A stretch of DNA of 64,000 bases from Gillisella vitis (GTDB lineage: Bacteria > Pseudomonadota > Alphaproteobacteria > Rhizobiales > Rhizobiaceae). Made by a program: the position numbers and the translations under genes. The notes beneath the pieces were generated by a model, which was not told where the DNA came from, ran no database searches, and saw nothing but the letters and a program-made list of their open reading frames with translations. Shown one piece after another: positions 35,542 through 44,023 of this stretch; position 1 is the first letter of the stretch; the number at the start of each line of letters is the position of its first letter. The stretch spans positions 248,001-312,000 of the forward strand of contig NZ_LMVL02000002.1 of assembly GCF_001541345.2 (NCBI RefSeq). Direction: 5' to 3'.

Positions 35542-35553
35542 TGAACCGGTTCA
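35542..35553. promoter_or_regulatory. LacI-type operator O2 (MFS/lacI divergent promoter)
   Basis: Perfect TGAACCGGTTCA between the divergent MFS and lacI-type genes. On the minus strand it overlaps TTCACA, which is followed 18 bp later by TACAAT, a plausible MFS promoter. This would give autoregulation of the regulator as well. Confidence 0.8.
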
Positions 35554-35578
35554 TCATATGGGCTGTCCAGGGGGGATT

Positions 35579-36619
35579 ATGCGCAAGAACGAGAAGCGGC
35601 AGACCGTGCGACTGCGGGATGTTGCGCAAACTGCCGGTGTATCGGTTGGCACCGTGTCGCGGGTCCTGAACAATAATCCGACAGTTTCGGAAGAGGTTCG
35701 CCGGAAAGTCGAAGCGGTTATGAAGGCGCTCGGATACGAGGCGAATATCGTCGCTCAGAGCCTGCGCGGCAGCACCACAAAACTGATCGCTTGCGCCATT
35801 CGGGATTTCGACATTCCCCAGTTCGCCCAGTACATTAAGGAAGCGGAGCAGGTCTTCCGCGAGCGCGGCTATACATTCATCCTCTCGGCCACCACCAACA
35901 AGCCGGAAGTAGAGGTGTCGCTTCTGAAAGCCTTCGAGCGACGAAAAGTGGATGGTATCATGATGACCGTCAGCGATGAGGCAAATGCCAGCGTCAATGA
36001 GGCGTTGATGCGCGCGCCATGTCCGGTTCTGCTCATCGATCGCGACCATATCAAGACCCTGGACCGGGTCACTGTGGATCACCTCAATGGTACCCGCACA
36101 GCGATATCGCATTTGATCGAGCGCGGGCACCGGCACATCGCACTGCTGGTTGGGGATACCCGCGCCTTTCCCTCTTACAGCCGTGTCGCCGGCTTCCGGG
36201 AGGCATACCAGATCCACGGCGTCGATCCGGCAATGGGAACCATCCGCGACCGAGTTATCGAACAGGAGGACGCGTTCCGCGAAACCATGGCGCTGTTTAG
36301 CTCGTCGGTGCCGCCAACCGCCATCGTCGCCGCATCGATGGGAGCCCTGCCTGGTTGCCTGAAGGCGCTCAGGGCGCTGCGGCGCGAGGTCGGCAAAGAG
36401 GTATCGGTCGTGGCAGGCAACGATTCGGACCTTGCGGAACTCTATACGCCTCCGATCACCGCCCTGAAGTCCGATCTCGCGGAACTCGCCCGGCATGCTT
36501 CCGCCATGCTGCTTGACCGAATTGAAGGCAAAGCGTCGGGTATCGGCCGAGTGGTGACGCTTCCGACGACTCTCGTGATACGGCAATCCTGCTGGCCCGT
36601 GCAGGACGCTGAAGACTGA
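35579..36619 (+). CDS. LacI-family transcriptional regulator
   Basis: Protein of 346 residues with the LacI HTH (RLRDVAQTAGVSVGTVSRVL, about residues 11-30) and hinge helix, then a periplasmic-binding-like sensor domain (LIDRDHIKTLDRVTVDH, I-E-R-G-H-R-H-I-A-L-L-V-G). I chose ATG 35579 because ggggg precedes it and the HTH falls at the normal distance. The frame is open further upstream but across the operator. It is the evident regulator of the four local TGAACCGGTTCA operators. The ligand is unknown. Confidence 0.9.
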   Translation: MRKNEKRQTVRLRDVAQTAGVSVGTVSRVLNNNPTVSEEVRRKVEAVMKALGYEANIVAQSLRGSTTKLIACAIRDFDIPQFAQYIKEAEQVFRERGYTFILSATTNKPEVEVSLLKAFERRKVDGIMMTVSDEANASVNEALMRAPCPVLLIDRDHIKTLDRVTVDHLNGTRTAISHLIERGHRHIALLVGDTRAFPSYSRVAGFREAYQIHGVDPAMGTIRDRVIEQEDAFRETMALFSSSVPPTAIVAASMGALPGCLKALRALRREVGKEVSVVAGNDSDLAELYTPPITALKSDLAELARHASAMLLDRIEGKASGIGRVVTLPTTLVIRQSCWPVQDAED

Positions 36620-36627
36620 AGGCTCCT

Positions 36628-37977
36628 TCAAAACCGATGCTCCTCGGACATGCGTATCGCTGCCATCGCTAGTGATGCGGCGAAAGACGATCCCGGCCAC
36701 CACTTCCGCGCCGACGTTTGCCCGCGTCCGGGAAAGGGGATATTTGCCCAGGGTGCACCGAGAGCGCGGCATGCGAGATGCTTGCCGAGCGTGGTGCCAA
36801 GCCCAAGACCGCGGCCGCTGAGCCCAAAGCCGACCAAAAAACCCGGCTGCGGTTCCTCGATACGAGGATATTGGTCACGGGTGAGATCGACCCACCCGCT
36901 CCATCGTTCGAAAACCGGCGCAGAGGAAAGCTGCGGGAAAACCTCAGTCAGCCGCCGTGCCGCCGCGTCCGGATCGGCGCCACGCTCTCCCGCTGCCGGA
37001 CCGGAAAGTGTGACGACGATTTGCCCCCCGCTGGTGCGGCGGATTCCCGACGGGAGCTTGCGGGTCTCGGTGACTGCGGTGGCGGAGGGCAGGATGCCCT
37101 CAATCTGTTCCACAGAAAGAGGTTCGGTCGCGGCTTCGTGCACGCGCACCGGCAGGAGCGTTCGACGATAGGCTGGCAGTAGCCGCCGGAGTCCGAGGCC
37201 GGCAGTGACGACGACGGTCCGGCAGCGGATCGCGCCGCGCCCGGCAGTCACGAAGAAGCCATTACCGGATTGCACAATACCGCTAACGGGGCTTTGCTCG
37301 AAGACGAGGCCCCCGAGGCTTGCACAACTGCGGGCAAGCCCGCGGGCATAGGCAAGGGGATTTAGCGTACCGCCGCGTGGCTCGACAAGGACGCAAGGGT
37401 AGAATCCGCCACCGATCGCAGTTGCCGCCTCTTCCCTGTCGAGCAGAGGAAGATCGACGCCGCGGGCAGCCCACCAATCTCGCCGGCTCCGCAAAGACAC
37501 CTCGCCGGCAGGCGCATGAGCGGCGAAAAGCAGGCCGTTGCGCACTGCGTCGCAATCGATGCCGTAGTGTGCGATGAGATCGAAAACCAGGTCGGGCGAG
37601 CGGGCGGCCACGTTGATTAGCCTTGTGCCGGCCTCCTTGCCTAGGTTTGCAAGTGCCACGTCCGGCTCGGTGCGGAGGTAGGGAACGACTTGGCCGAAGC
37701 TGCGACCGCTTCCACCGGAGCCAATCGTCTCGGCCTCGACAAGGCAGACTGAAGCGCCGCCTGCCGCCAGATGGAGAGCCGCCGAGGCGCCCATGATACC
37801 GCCGCCGATAACGACGATATCAGTCTCCATTTCCCTATCGAGAGAGGAGGCGGAAAGCGGCGGCTCACCGGCATCGGTATAAGTGCGTGGCAGAGTGCGA
37901 GCAAGTAAATCCCTCTCAGGTAAATTTATCATGGCAGCCCATAGCGTTTGATCAGGTTGAGAAGAATTCGGCGACAT
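36628..37977 (-). CDS. FAD-dependent oxidoreductase (DAO family)
   Basis: Protein of 449 residues with the dinucleotide fold D-I-V-V-I-G-G-G-I-M-G-A-S-A-A near residue 54 and a DAO domain ending F-G-L-S-G-R-G-L-G-L-G, the FAD-binding C-terminal signature. DAO enzymes oxidise amino acids or other secondary amines. A second start at 37932 (M-I-N-L) is possible. It is convergent with the lacI gene and divergent from the ABC operon, with operator O3 39 bp upstream. Confidence 0.85.
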   Translation of the reverse strand: MSPNSSQPDQTLWAAMINLPERDLLARTLPRTYTDAGEPPLSASSLDREMETDIVVIGGGIMGASAALHLAAGGASVCLVEAETIGSGGSGRSFGQVVPYLRTEPDVALANLGKEAGTRLINVAARSPDLVFDLIAHYGIDCDAVRNGLLFAAHAPAGEVSLRSRRDWWAARGVDLPLLDREEAATAIGGGFYPCVLVEPRGGTLNPLAYARGLARSCASLGGLVFEQSPVSGIVQSGNGFFVTAGRGAIRCRTVVVTAGLGLRRLLPAYRRTLLPVRVHEAATEPLSVEQIEGILPSATAVTETRKLPSGIRRTSGGQIVVTLSGPAAGERGADPDAAARRLTEVFPQLSSAPVFERWSGWVDLTRDQYPRIEEPQPGFLVGFGLSGRGLGLGTTLGKHLACRALGAPWANIPFPGRGQTSARKWWPGSSFAASLAMAAIRMSEEHRF

Positions 37978-38015
37978 TATCAGTTACGCCTAACATCCAA
38001 TCAGAGTTAGGTCAA

Positions 38016-38027
38016 TGAACCGGTTCA
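38016..38027. promoter_or_regulatory. LacI-type operator O3 (FAD oxidase)
   Basis: Perfect TGAACCGGTTCA 39 bp upstream of the FAD oxidase start. Confidence 0.8.
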
Positions 38028-38200
38028 CCATGCTGCTGCCTTGGTGCTCATGGCAGATGTGAAAGCTTCCATAGCTTGTGAGTTCGCTAAGAGCAGGCGG
38101 TCTCCGCATAAAAATGGCCAAAAGGCCCTTGATCTTCCCACTAAGCAGGCGAACTCGCCATAAAGAGGAGCAATTGATTATTTTTTAAGCACATAAATTA

Positions 38201-38212
38201 TGAACCGGTTCA
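38201..38212. promoter_or_regulatory. LacI-type operator O4 (ABC operon)
   Basis: Perfect TGAACCGGTTCA 76 bp upstream of the substrate-binding protein gene. Confidence 0.8.
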
Positions 38213-38287
38213 TTGCATAATGTTTAGACGTGTGTTTAACTTGCTGCATTGCAAAAGTTCGTCTCCCTCTACTGAAAGGGCCTTCTC

Positions 38288-39277
38288 GTGACCGTTCGCA
38301 ATCTTATTCATGCATTCGCCGTCATCACCGCCTGTTTCGCCATGCCGCTTGCCGGCTATGCGCAAGACAGGCCACGTCTCGATTTCGCCGGTTCGGTAAC
38401 CTGGATTGGCCAAGTACCGATCCTAGTCGCAATCAAGAAGGGCTTTTTCAAAGAGCAGGGCATCGATGTCGACGTGCAGGTAATCGTCAACTCTTCCGAT
38501 CGCATCAGAGCGCTAACCGCAGGCGATGCGGCGTTCAGCAATCTCGGCCGCGTCGCGGTTATCAGCGAAATGGCGCGCGGAAACGAGAGTTTTTCCTTCT
38601 TTGCCAATGTTGACGATTCCCCTGGTCAGGAAGGTTGCTGGGCTCGTCCCGGCATTACCTCAGTGGCTGACCTGAAGGGCAAGGCGGTTGCCGCCAATTC
38701 CTCTGCCGAGATCACACTCGCCGGTCTTTTAGCCGATGCCGGACTGAAACTCGGCGATCTTGACTATCGCAACCTCCCGGCAACCGAGATGGCCGCGGCA
38801 CTCAGCCATGGCGATATCGAGGCAGCCTGCGTCTGGCAGCCTCTCCTAACGCGGCTGAAGGAGGCCGTTCCCCAAGGTAAGCTGCTCGGCACCGATCGCG
38901 AAACCGAAATGTTCCGCCGTTTCGGCACCATGGCCGCAGGTGATATTGTCATCGTCTCCCGCGAAGTGGTCGAAAAATATCCCAATCAGGCCCGAGCCAT
39001 TGCCGCTGGTGTGCTCAAAGGCGCCGATCTCACTATCGAGAACCCTCAGGAGGCTGCCGCAATGGTCGCCGAATATTTCAAGCAGTCCCCAGAGGAGATG
39101 CTGAAGGCCATCCAAAGTTTCCAGTATTTCGGGAGTAAGGATTGGGAGAACCATCTCAAAAAACATACAGAGCAGATGCAGTATCTCGCCGACATGCTGC
39201 ATGAGGCTGGCAAGATTCCGGAGCGCCCTGACACAGCCAAGTGGCTCGACACAAGTTTCGTACCCAAGGGAAACTAA
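38288..39277 (+). CDS. ABC transporter substrate-binding protein (NMT1/SsuA/TauA-like)
   Basis: Protein of 329 residues with a signal peptide (hydrophobic 9-25, cleavage after Y-A-Q). The mature protein has the NMT1-like folds: GFFKEQGIDVDV, then SVADLKGKAVAANSSAE. It starts with GTG 38288 after gaaaggg. The family binds sulfonates, nitrate, taurine, pyrimidine precursors and similar small anions or heterocycles, and the ligand here is open. It is the first gene of an SBP-permease-ATPase-dehydrogenase operon. Confidence 0.88.
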   Translation: MTVRNLIHAFAVITACFAMPLAGYAQDRPRLDFAGSVTWIGQVPILVAIKKGFFKEQGIDVDVQVIVNSSDRIRALTAGDAAFSNLGRVAVISEMARGNESFSFFANVDDSPGQEGCWARPGITSVADLKGKAVAANSSAEITLAGLLADAGLKLGDLDYRNLPATEMAAALSHGDIEAACVWQPLLTRLKEAVPQGKLLGTDRETEMFRRFGTMAAGDIVIVSREVVEKYPNQARAIAAGVLKGADLTIENPQEAAAMVAEYFKQSPEEMLKAIQSFQYFGSKDWENHLKKHTEQMQYLADMLHEAGKIPERPDTAKWLDTSFVPKGN

Positions 39278-40101
39278 TGATGGCTGAGTTTTCTCAACAG
39301 ACACTGTCTCCTTCCCGAACTGCAAGCTATATCTCAATGGTCAAACCAAGCCGTACGACGATGATCAGCTTGGCATCGGTTCTAGCGTTCCTTCTTCTTT
39401 GGGCGGTGGTGACCGGAACGGGCCTAGTATCAAAGCTCTTCCTTCCCTCTCCAGGCGAGGTGGCTCAGGCTGCGATGAAGCTAGTCGCCTCGGGAGGCCT
39501 CTGGGTGGCGATCCTGTCCTCTTCAGTCCGGGTCTTCTTGGGCTTCCTACTCGCTATAGTCATTGCCGTGCCGCTCGGCGTTGCCATGGCCGTCAACGAA
39601 ACAATTAGGGCAGTGTTCGCGCCTTTCATCTCACTGTTGCGTCCTTTGCCTTCGATCACCTGGATTCCGCTAACAATCTTGTGGCTTGGCATCGGCGAGG
39701 GACAGAAAGTGCTGATCGTCTTCTTGGGCTCGTGGATCTACGTTCTCCTTTCTACATACGAGGCAACGCGTCGCGTCGATCCAATCCTGATCCGGGCGGC
39801 GCGTAATCTTGGTGCCTCCGACTTTACGGTGATGCGGGAAGTCATTTTCCCGGGGGCGCTCCCGGGTATCCTTGGTGGGCTGAAGGTCACCTTAGCGATC
39901 GCTTGGTCCTGCGTTCTGTCGGCTGAGATGGTCGCCGCCCGCAACGGCCTGGGCGCGATCATTTGGGAAGCCAAGGAATGGGGCGACATGACCATGGTGC
40001 TAGTCGGCATGGTGTGCATTTCGCTGACGGTTTTGGTGGCCGATTTGGTAGCCAATAAGGTCGAACGGTTGCTGCTGCCATGGGAACGCCATAGGCGATA
40101 A
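39277..40101 (+). CDS. ABC transporter permease (SsuC/TauC-like)
   Basis: Protein of 274 residues with six membrane segments and the EAA loop E-A-T-R-R-V-D-P-I-L-I-R-A-A-R-N-L-G-A (about residue 164). ATG 39277 overlaps the upstream stop. Inner-membrane part of the importer. Confidence 0.9.
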   Translation: MMAEFSQQTLSPSRTASYISMVKPSRTTMISLASVLAFLLLWAVVTGTGLVSKLFLPSPGEVAQAAMKLVASGGLWVAILSSSVRVFLGFLLAIVIAVPLGVAMAVNETIRAVFAPFISLLRPLPSITWIPLTILWLGIGEGQKVLIVFLGSWIYVLLSTYEATRRVDPILIRAARNLGASDFTVMREVIFPGALPGILGGLKVTLAIAWSCVLSAEMVAARNGLGAIIWEAKEWGDMTMVLVGMVCISLTVLVADLVANKVERLLLPWERHRR

Positions 40102-40120
40102 AAAGAAGGAGAATTGTGTC

Positions 40121-40915
40121 ATGACTGCCATTCTCACGGCTGAACACATCACCAAATCCTACCGGCTAAAGGACAGCGAACTCGTTGCCGTCCAGAACCT
40201 CTCGCTGGAGGTGCAATCCAATGAGCTGCTATGCATCCTCGGTGCCTCAGGCTGCGGGAAGTCTACCCTGCTCAGCCTTTTTGCGGGATTTTCCGCGCCG
40301 ACAAGCGGAAAGATCCTGCTGCGTGGCGAGCCCATTACCGGCATCGATCCGCGCTGCGGCATGGTGTTCCAATCCTATGCCCTGTTTCCGTGGAAGACGG
40401 TTCGGCAAAACGTGGAGTTTCCGTTGCGCATGCGCGGAGCGCGGCGCAGGGAAAGGCGGGAGCTCGCCGAGCAACTCATCGACATGGTGCAACTCACCGG
40501 CTTTGCGGATCACTACCCTGCCGAGCTTTCGGGGGGCATGCAGCAGCGCGTCACAATCGCCAGAAGTCTCGCGGCTGATCCCGAGGTGCTGCTGATGGAC
40601 GAGCCCTTCGCGGCACTCGATGCCATGACGCGGCAGGTCATGCAGACCGAACTCCTGAGGATCCAGGAAGCGAGCGGCAAGACTATCGTCTTCATCACCC
40701 ACAATCTCGACGAGGCGCTGATCCTTGGTCACCGTATCGTCGTCATGTCAGCCCGGCCGGGGCGCATCAAGACGATCTTTGACAACGAGCTGCCGCGTCC
40801 GCGCGGCGTGGCAGTCCAGACTTCCGTCCCCTATGCAGCGCTCAAGACGCGCATCTGGGAACATGTCGAGGAGGAGGTGATGCAGCATATCGCCGCTTCC
40901 CGGCTCGCCGGATGA
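40121..40915 (+). CDS. ABC transporter ATPase (SsuB/TauB-like)
   Basis: Protein of 264 residues with Walker A G-A-S-G-C-G-K-S-T-L (about residue 42), Q-loop VFQSYALFPW, signature L-S-G-G-M-Q-Q-R (about residue 138), Walker B V-L-L-M-D-E-P-F and switch His in I-T-H-N. An aagaaggag precedes the start. It powers the importer. Confidence 0.93.
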   Translation: MTAILTAEHITKSYRLKDSELVAVQNLSLEVQSNELLCILGASGCGKSTLLSLFAGFSAPTSGKILLRGEPITGIDPRCGMVFQSYALFPWKTVRQNVEFPLRMRGARRRERRELAEQLIDMVQLTGFADHYPAELSGGMQQRVTIARSLAADPEVLLMDEPFAALDAMTRQVMQTELLRIQEASGKTIVFITHNLDEALILGHRIVVMSARPGRIKTIFDNELPRPRGVAVQTSVPYAALKTRIWEHVEEEVMQHIAASRLAG

Positions 40916-41925
40916 TGCCCTTGGAGACGGAACGCAGGATCGCTATTGCCGACCTCCATCGACGAGTTCTGGCCATTCTCATTGAGGCGGGGGTAGACGG
41001 GAACCATGCCGATATCCTCGCCGGTGTCATCACCGCCGCAGAAAGGGACGGCGCGAGAGGCCACGGCTTGCTGCGGCTGCCTGGCTATCTCGCGAGCGTC
41101 CGAACCGGCTGGATTGACGGTCGGGCTGTGCCAAAGATCACTGAGGTGGGGCCGGCCTTTCTCTCGATTGATGCCGGCAATGGCTTTGCGACCGCGGCGC
41201 TGGCCGCGGCGCGTCCGCTGCTCATCTCCAACGCAAGGGAGTACGGTATCGCGCTTCTGGCGATCCGCAATTCTCATCATCTCGGCGCGCTTTGGCCGGA
41301 TGTCGAGCCGCTGGCCGAGGCCGGCCTCGTCGCGCTGTCCACGGTGAACGCCCGCAGCCGGATACTCGTCTGGGGCGCTGGAAGGAAAGTGCTCGGTACA
41401 AATCCAATGTGCTTCGCCTTCCCTCGCCGCGACGGCCCGCCTATCGTCTGGGACCAAGCGTCCAGCGCTGCCAGCCAGGGCGAGGTGCTTCTCGCGGCGC
41501 GGCGGAACGAAAAACTCGCCCCGGGTATCGGCAACGATTCCGCTGGCCGTCCGGCCACTGACCCCGCGAAGGTCCTCGACGGCGGGACGCTCAACCCATT
41601 CGGCGGCCACAAGGGCGCGTCGATCGCACTCATGGTTGAGGTGCTGGCGGCGGGGCTGACGGGCGGACGATTCGGCTTCGAAGACAGGTCAGCACGCTAT
41701 CCCGGCGTGATTTCCGGCAATGCCGGCCAATGCGTGATAGCTATTGACGCGACCCGCAGCAACGAGGCCTTCGGCTCACGTATCGAAATACTGCTTAGCG
41801 AACTTCGCGCCTCGGGCGTTTCCCGGTTTCCCGGTGAACAACGATACCGGCAGCGCGCGCATTCCGAGGCTATGGGCATCGCGCTCGGGCCGGAGGAATG
41901 GACGATAATAGAACGAACGTCCTGA
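40912..41925 (+). CDS. Ldh2/malate dehydrogenase-type NAD(P) oxidoreductase
   Basis: Protein of 337 residues of the Ldh_2 (YlbC/AllD/ComC) family. It has an R-G-H-G motif near residue 44, NSHHLGALW, and G-T-N-P-M-C-F-A-F-P near residue 162. The family reduces or oxidises 2-oxoacids and hydroxyacids such as ureidoglycolate, sulfolactate and malate. It overlaps the ATPase gene (ATGATG), so transport and oxidation are coupled in expression. Its TGA at 41923 is directly followed by the antiporter remnant. Confidence 0.88.
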   Translation: MMPLETERRIAIADLHRRVLAILIEAGVDGNHADILAGVITAAERDGARGHGLLRLPGYLASVRTGWIDGRAVPKITEVGPAFLSIDAGNGFATAALAAARPLLISNAREYGIALLAIRNSHHLGALWPDVEPLAEAGLVALSTVNARSRILVWGAGRKVLGTNPMCFAFPRRDGPPIVWDQASSAASQGEVLLAARRNEKLAPGIGNDSAGRPATDPAKVLDGGTLNPFGGHKGASIALMVEVLAAGLTGGRFGFEDRSARYPGVISGNAGQCVIAIDATRSNEAFGSRIEILLSELRASGVSRFPGEQRYRQRAHSEAMGIALGPEEWTIIERTS

Positions 41926-42342
41926 AACGCAGAGGGATTTGGTCTTCCCTTCCTGCTCAAGGGTCTGATGCTGCCGCCCGAGCCTTCCCGCCGAAAGGAA
42001 GAGGATCTTGCGCGGATCGCTGCGGCGCAAGCCGCGATCAAGGCCATCGAGCGCGTGCTGGGCGATCTCTGCCAGGGTCGTGACGACGCCGGGATCTATG
42101 CCGAAGCCGCCGCTCACGTCGTCGGGCTCTATTGTCAACGTATCGACGGCGGCGCGAAGACCGAGAACGAAGCCGAAATGTTGCGGAAAATGGATCGGTC
42201 GAGTGACCTCCGCCTCGCCGGCATCGGGGCAGAACTCGAAACGTTCTATCGGCTCAGCCGCTCGCACCACATCTCCCATGCCATGAGCCGAAAGCTGGTG
42301 CGCGAACTCGATCTGCTCGAAGCCCGGTTTACACCGACGTGA
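41926..42342 (+). pseudogene. C-terminal remnant of a CPA1-type Na+/H+ antiporter
   Basis: The open frame runs straight on from the dehydrogenase stop. It begins with a short hydrophobic end (L-P-F-L-L-K-G-L-M-L-P-P) like the last membrane helix of CPA1 antiporters. A cytoplasmic helical domain follows, ending H-I-S-H-A-M-S-R-K-L-V-R-E-L-D-L-L-E-A-R, a pattern typical of their C-termini. All other membrane helices are absent. The junction at about 41926 marks the right edge of the cargo cluster. A separate function as a soluble protein from ATG 41968 is possible but unlikely. Confidence 0.55.
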
Positions 42343-42556
42343 AACAATCTAATTTATATGCGATAAAGCATATTTTTTGTGAGGAATAGGAGTGAAGAAT
42401 GAGCCCATCTCGCCCGAGGCGCTGTGGTCCTGCGCCAAAAGCACAGTAGGACATCCAAAGATGGTATCATGCTTACACGCAACAGCCTAGGTGGTTGTGT
42501 AAGCAGAAAGCGCTCTTAAATGCGCTTTGCAAGAGGTTGATTTCCTTGATTAAAAT
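42343..42556. other. Gene-free region with two hairpins
   Basis: No supported gene lies here. GCTTACAC (42471-42478) pairs with GTGTAAGC (42497-42504), extended by CAAC/GTTG. AAAGCGC (42507-42513) pairs with GCGCTTT (42522-42528). They lie just downstream, on the minus strand, of the tRNA-like sequences and may be processing or termination structures. A 16-codon frame at about 42399 has an upstream aggag but is too short to support. Confidence 0.4.
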
Positions 42557-42607
42557 AGGAGCCGGCGAAGGGATTCTAACCCTCGACCCCAACCTTAGCA
42601 AGGAATA
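42557..42607 (-). pseudogene. tRNA-like 3' half (second in tandem)
   Basis: On the minus strand, GCTAAGG-like anticodon-arm residues are followed by a TPsiC-like arm GAGGG-TTAGAAT-CCCTTC and an acceptor-like GCCGGCT-CCT. The loop has TTAGAAT instead of TTCGAAT, and the 5' half is missing. Identity (GCT-type, serine) is weak. Confidence 0.35.
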
Positions 42608-42609
42608 GA

Positions 42610-42695
42610 TGGTGCGGGCGGTCGGACTCGAACCGACACGTATTGCTTCGGCGGATTTTGAAGGGAGGCGCGTTACTGAATGCATCCCCCTAAGG
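42610..42695 (-). pseudogene. tRNA-like sequence, Leu(CAA)-like 3' half
   Basis: On the minus strand, TTCAAAA (a CAA anticodon loop) is followed by a variable region, a perfect T arm GTCGG-TTCGAGT-CCGAC (42621-42637 on the plus strand), and CGCCCGC-A-CCA at 42610-42612. The 5' part to about 42695 does not form the expected acceptor or anticodon stems, so the gene looks degenerate. Two such halves in tandem suggest the remains of an ICE-borne tRNA array. Confidence 0.45.
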
Positions 42696-42750
42696 CCCCC
42701 CACGCCGTTCAAGCTTGTCCATCACCACCTGTTCGCCCCTAATGCTGCAC

Positions 42751-43829
42751 CTAGTGGACTGATTCCAACGCTTGGTGCCCCCGTTTGACGGCGGCGATGA
42801 TCTCATCCGGGTCTGCTTTCCAGATGAATGGTTTCGGTTCCTGATTGTGCTCTTTGACGAAGCGGTTGATGGCCGCCTGCAGGTCGACGACGGAATGAAA
42901 GACGCCATGCTTCAGCCGTCTTCGTGTCAGTTTGGCGAAGAAGCCCTCGACGGCGTTCAACCATGAGCAGGATGTTGGAACGAAGTGGAATGTCCATCGC
43001 GGATGCCTTGAAAGCCAGGCGCGAACCTTTGGTTGCTTGTGGGTCGCGTAATTGTCGAGGATGACGTGAACGGCCTTATCCTTCGGCAGGTCTGCCTCTA
43101 TGGCGTTGAGGAAGCGGATGAACTCCTGATGCCGGTGGCGCTGCATGTTGCGACCGATGACCGATCCGTCGAGAATGTTGAGAGCGGCAAACAATGTCGT
43201 CGTGCCGTGGCGTTTGTAGTCATGCGTCATCGTGCCGCCGCGCCCCTTCTTCAGGGGCAGACCCGGCTGTGTCCGGTCGAGCGCCTGGATCTGGCTCTTT
43301 TCATCGACGGACAAGACAATGGCATGGGCCGGTGGTGAGACGTAGAGACCCACCACATCATGGAGTTTCTCGGCAAAAGCTTTGTCGTTGGAGAGCTTGA
43401 AGCTGCGCCATCGATGCGGTACCAAGCCATGTTCATGCCAGATCTTGACGACGGAAGAGGCCGCGATCCCAACCGCTTTTGCCATGGCACGCACGGTCCA
43501 GTGCGTCGCCTCCTGTCGAGGCGGTTCCAGCGTCAGCGCAACAACCTGCTCTACCAGTTCGCCATCAAGAGGCGCGATGCCGGGCGGCCGGCTCTTGTCG
43601 CGCAACAGGCCATCGACACCCTCGGACATGAACCGCTCTTGCCAGCGCCAGACGCAAGGCTTGGATTTGCCGGTCGCCTCCATGATTGCAACGGTTCCAG
43701 GCCATCGCCGCTCATCAGGATGATCATCGCCCGCCACACATGCTTCTGCGGCGAACTGCGGGTCGCAACGATTGTCTCAAGCCGAACCCGGTCGGCAGCG
43801 GTAACGTCGAAAGTAATCCCTGTGCGCAT
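42751..43829 (-). pseudogene. IS630-family transposase with a frameshift
   Basis: The N-terminus (MRTGITFDVTAADRVRLE, to I-L-M-S-G-D-G-L) is in one frame and the rest (G-T-V-A-I-M-E-A-T-G-K-S-K to the end) in another. One G appears to be missing near 43697-43703 (ggcctggaacc instead of ggcctgggaacc). The catalytic DDE residues are visible: D in VLSVDEKSQIQALDR, D in V-H-V-I-L-D-N-Y-A-T-H and E in W-L-N-A-V-E-G-F-F. The break falls before the catalytic core, so either the copy is dead or it needs slippage. Confidence 0.8.
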
Positions 43830-43901
43830 ACGAAATCGTCGCACATTCCACCACCGTTGGGAATCTCAAGAAGGAATCTTTTGTCTCGATCAATCCACTA
43901 G
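42751..43901 (-). mobile_element. IS630-family insertion sequence (about 1.15 kb)
   Basis: The ends are inverted: CTAGTGGACTGAT at 42751-42763 and ATCAATCCACTAG at 43889-43901 (12 of 13 bases match). Both ends carry TA, the target duplicated by IS630/Tc1 elements. The element contains one transposase gene, whose stop codon lies inside the left inverted repeat. Confidence 0.8.
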
Positions 43902-44023
43902 CAGTCAGGAAGAACCCGCCGATGTGTACGCTAGAGCCCGAAATTTCCGCATGGAATTTCGAAGGGGCTTCCAATATCAGCATCTATCAGTCTCAATCGC
44001 CTCAGCAACGCGGGAGATTGAGT

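Larger units (their letters stand above)
37978..38287. promoter_or_regulatory. Divergent control region between the FAD oxidase and the ABC operon
   Basis: A 310-bp gene-free region holding operators O3 (38016) and O4 (38201), 185 bp apart. Between them GAGTTCGC (about 38080-38087) and GCGAACTC (about 38149-38156) form a further inverted pair. On the minus strand TTGACC follows O3, and CATAAT follows O4 on the plus strand. Looping between O3 and O4 by the LacI-type protein is plausible. Confidence 0.55.

Noticed and set aside
42473-42712. 79-codon minus-strand frame with S-P-A-P and V-G-S-S-P-T-A-R segments
   Set aside because: These are typical spurious translations of tRNA T-arms; the DNA is explained by the tRNA-like sequences.
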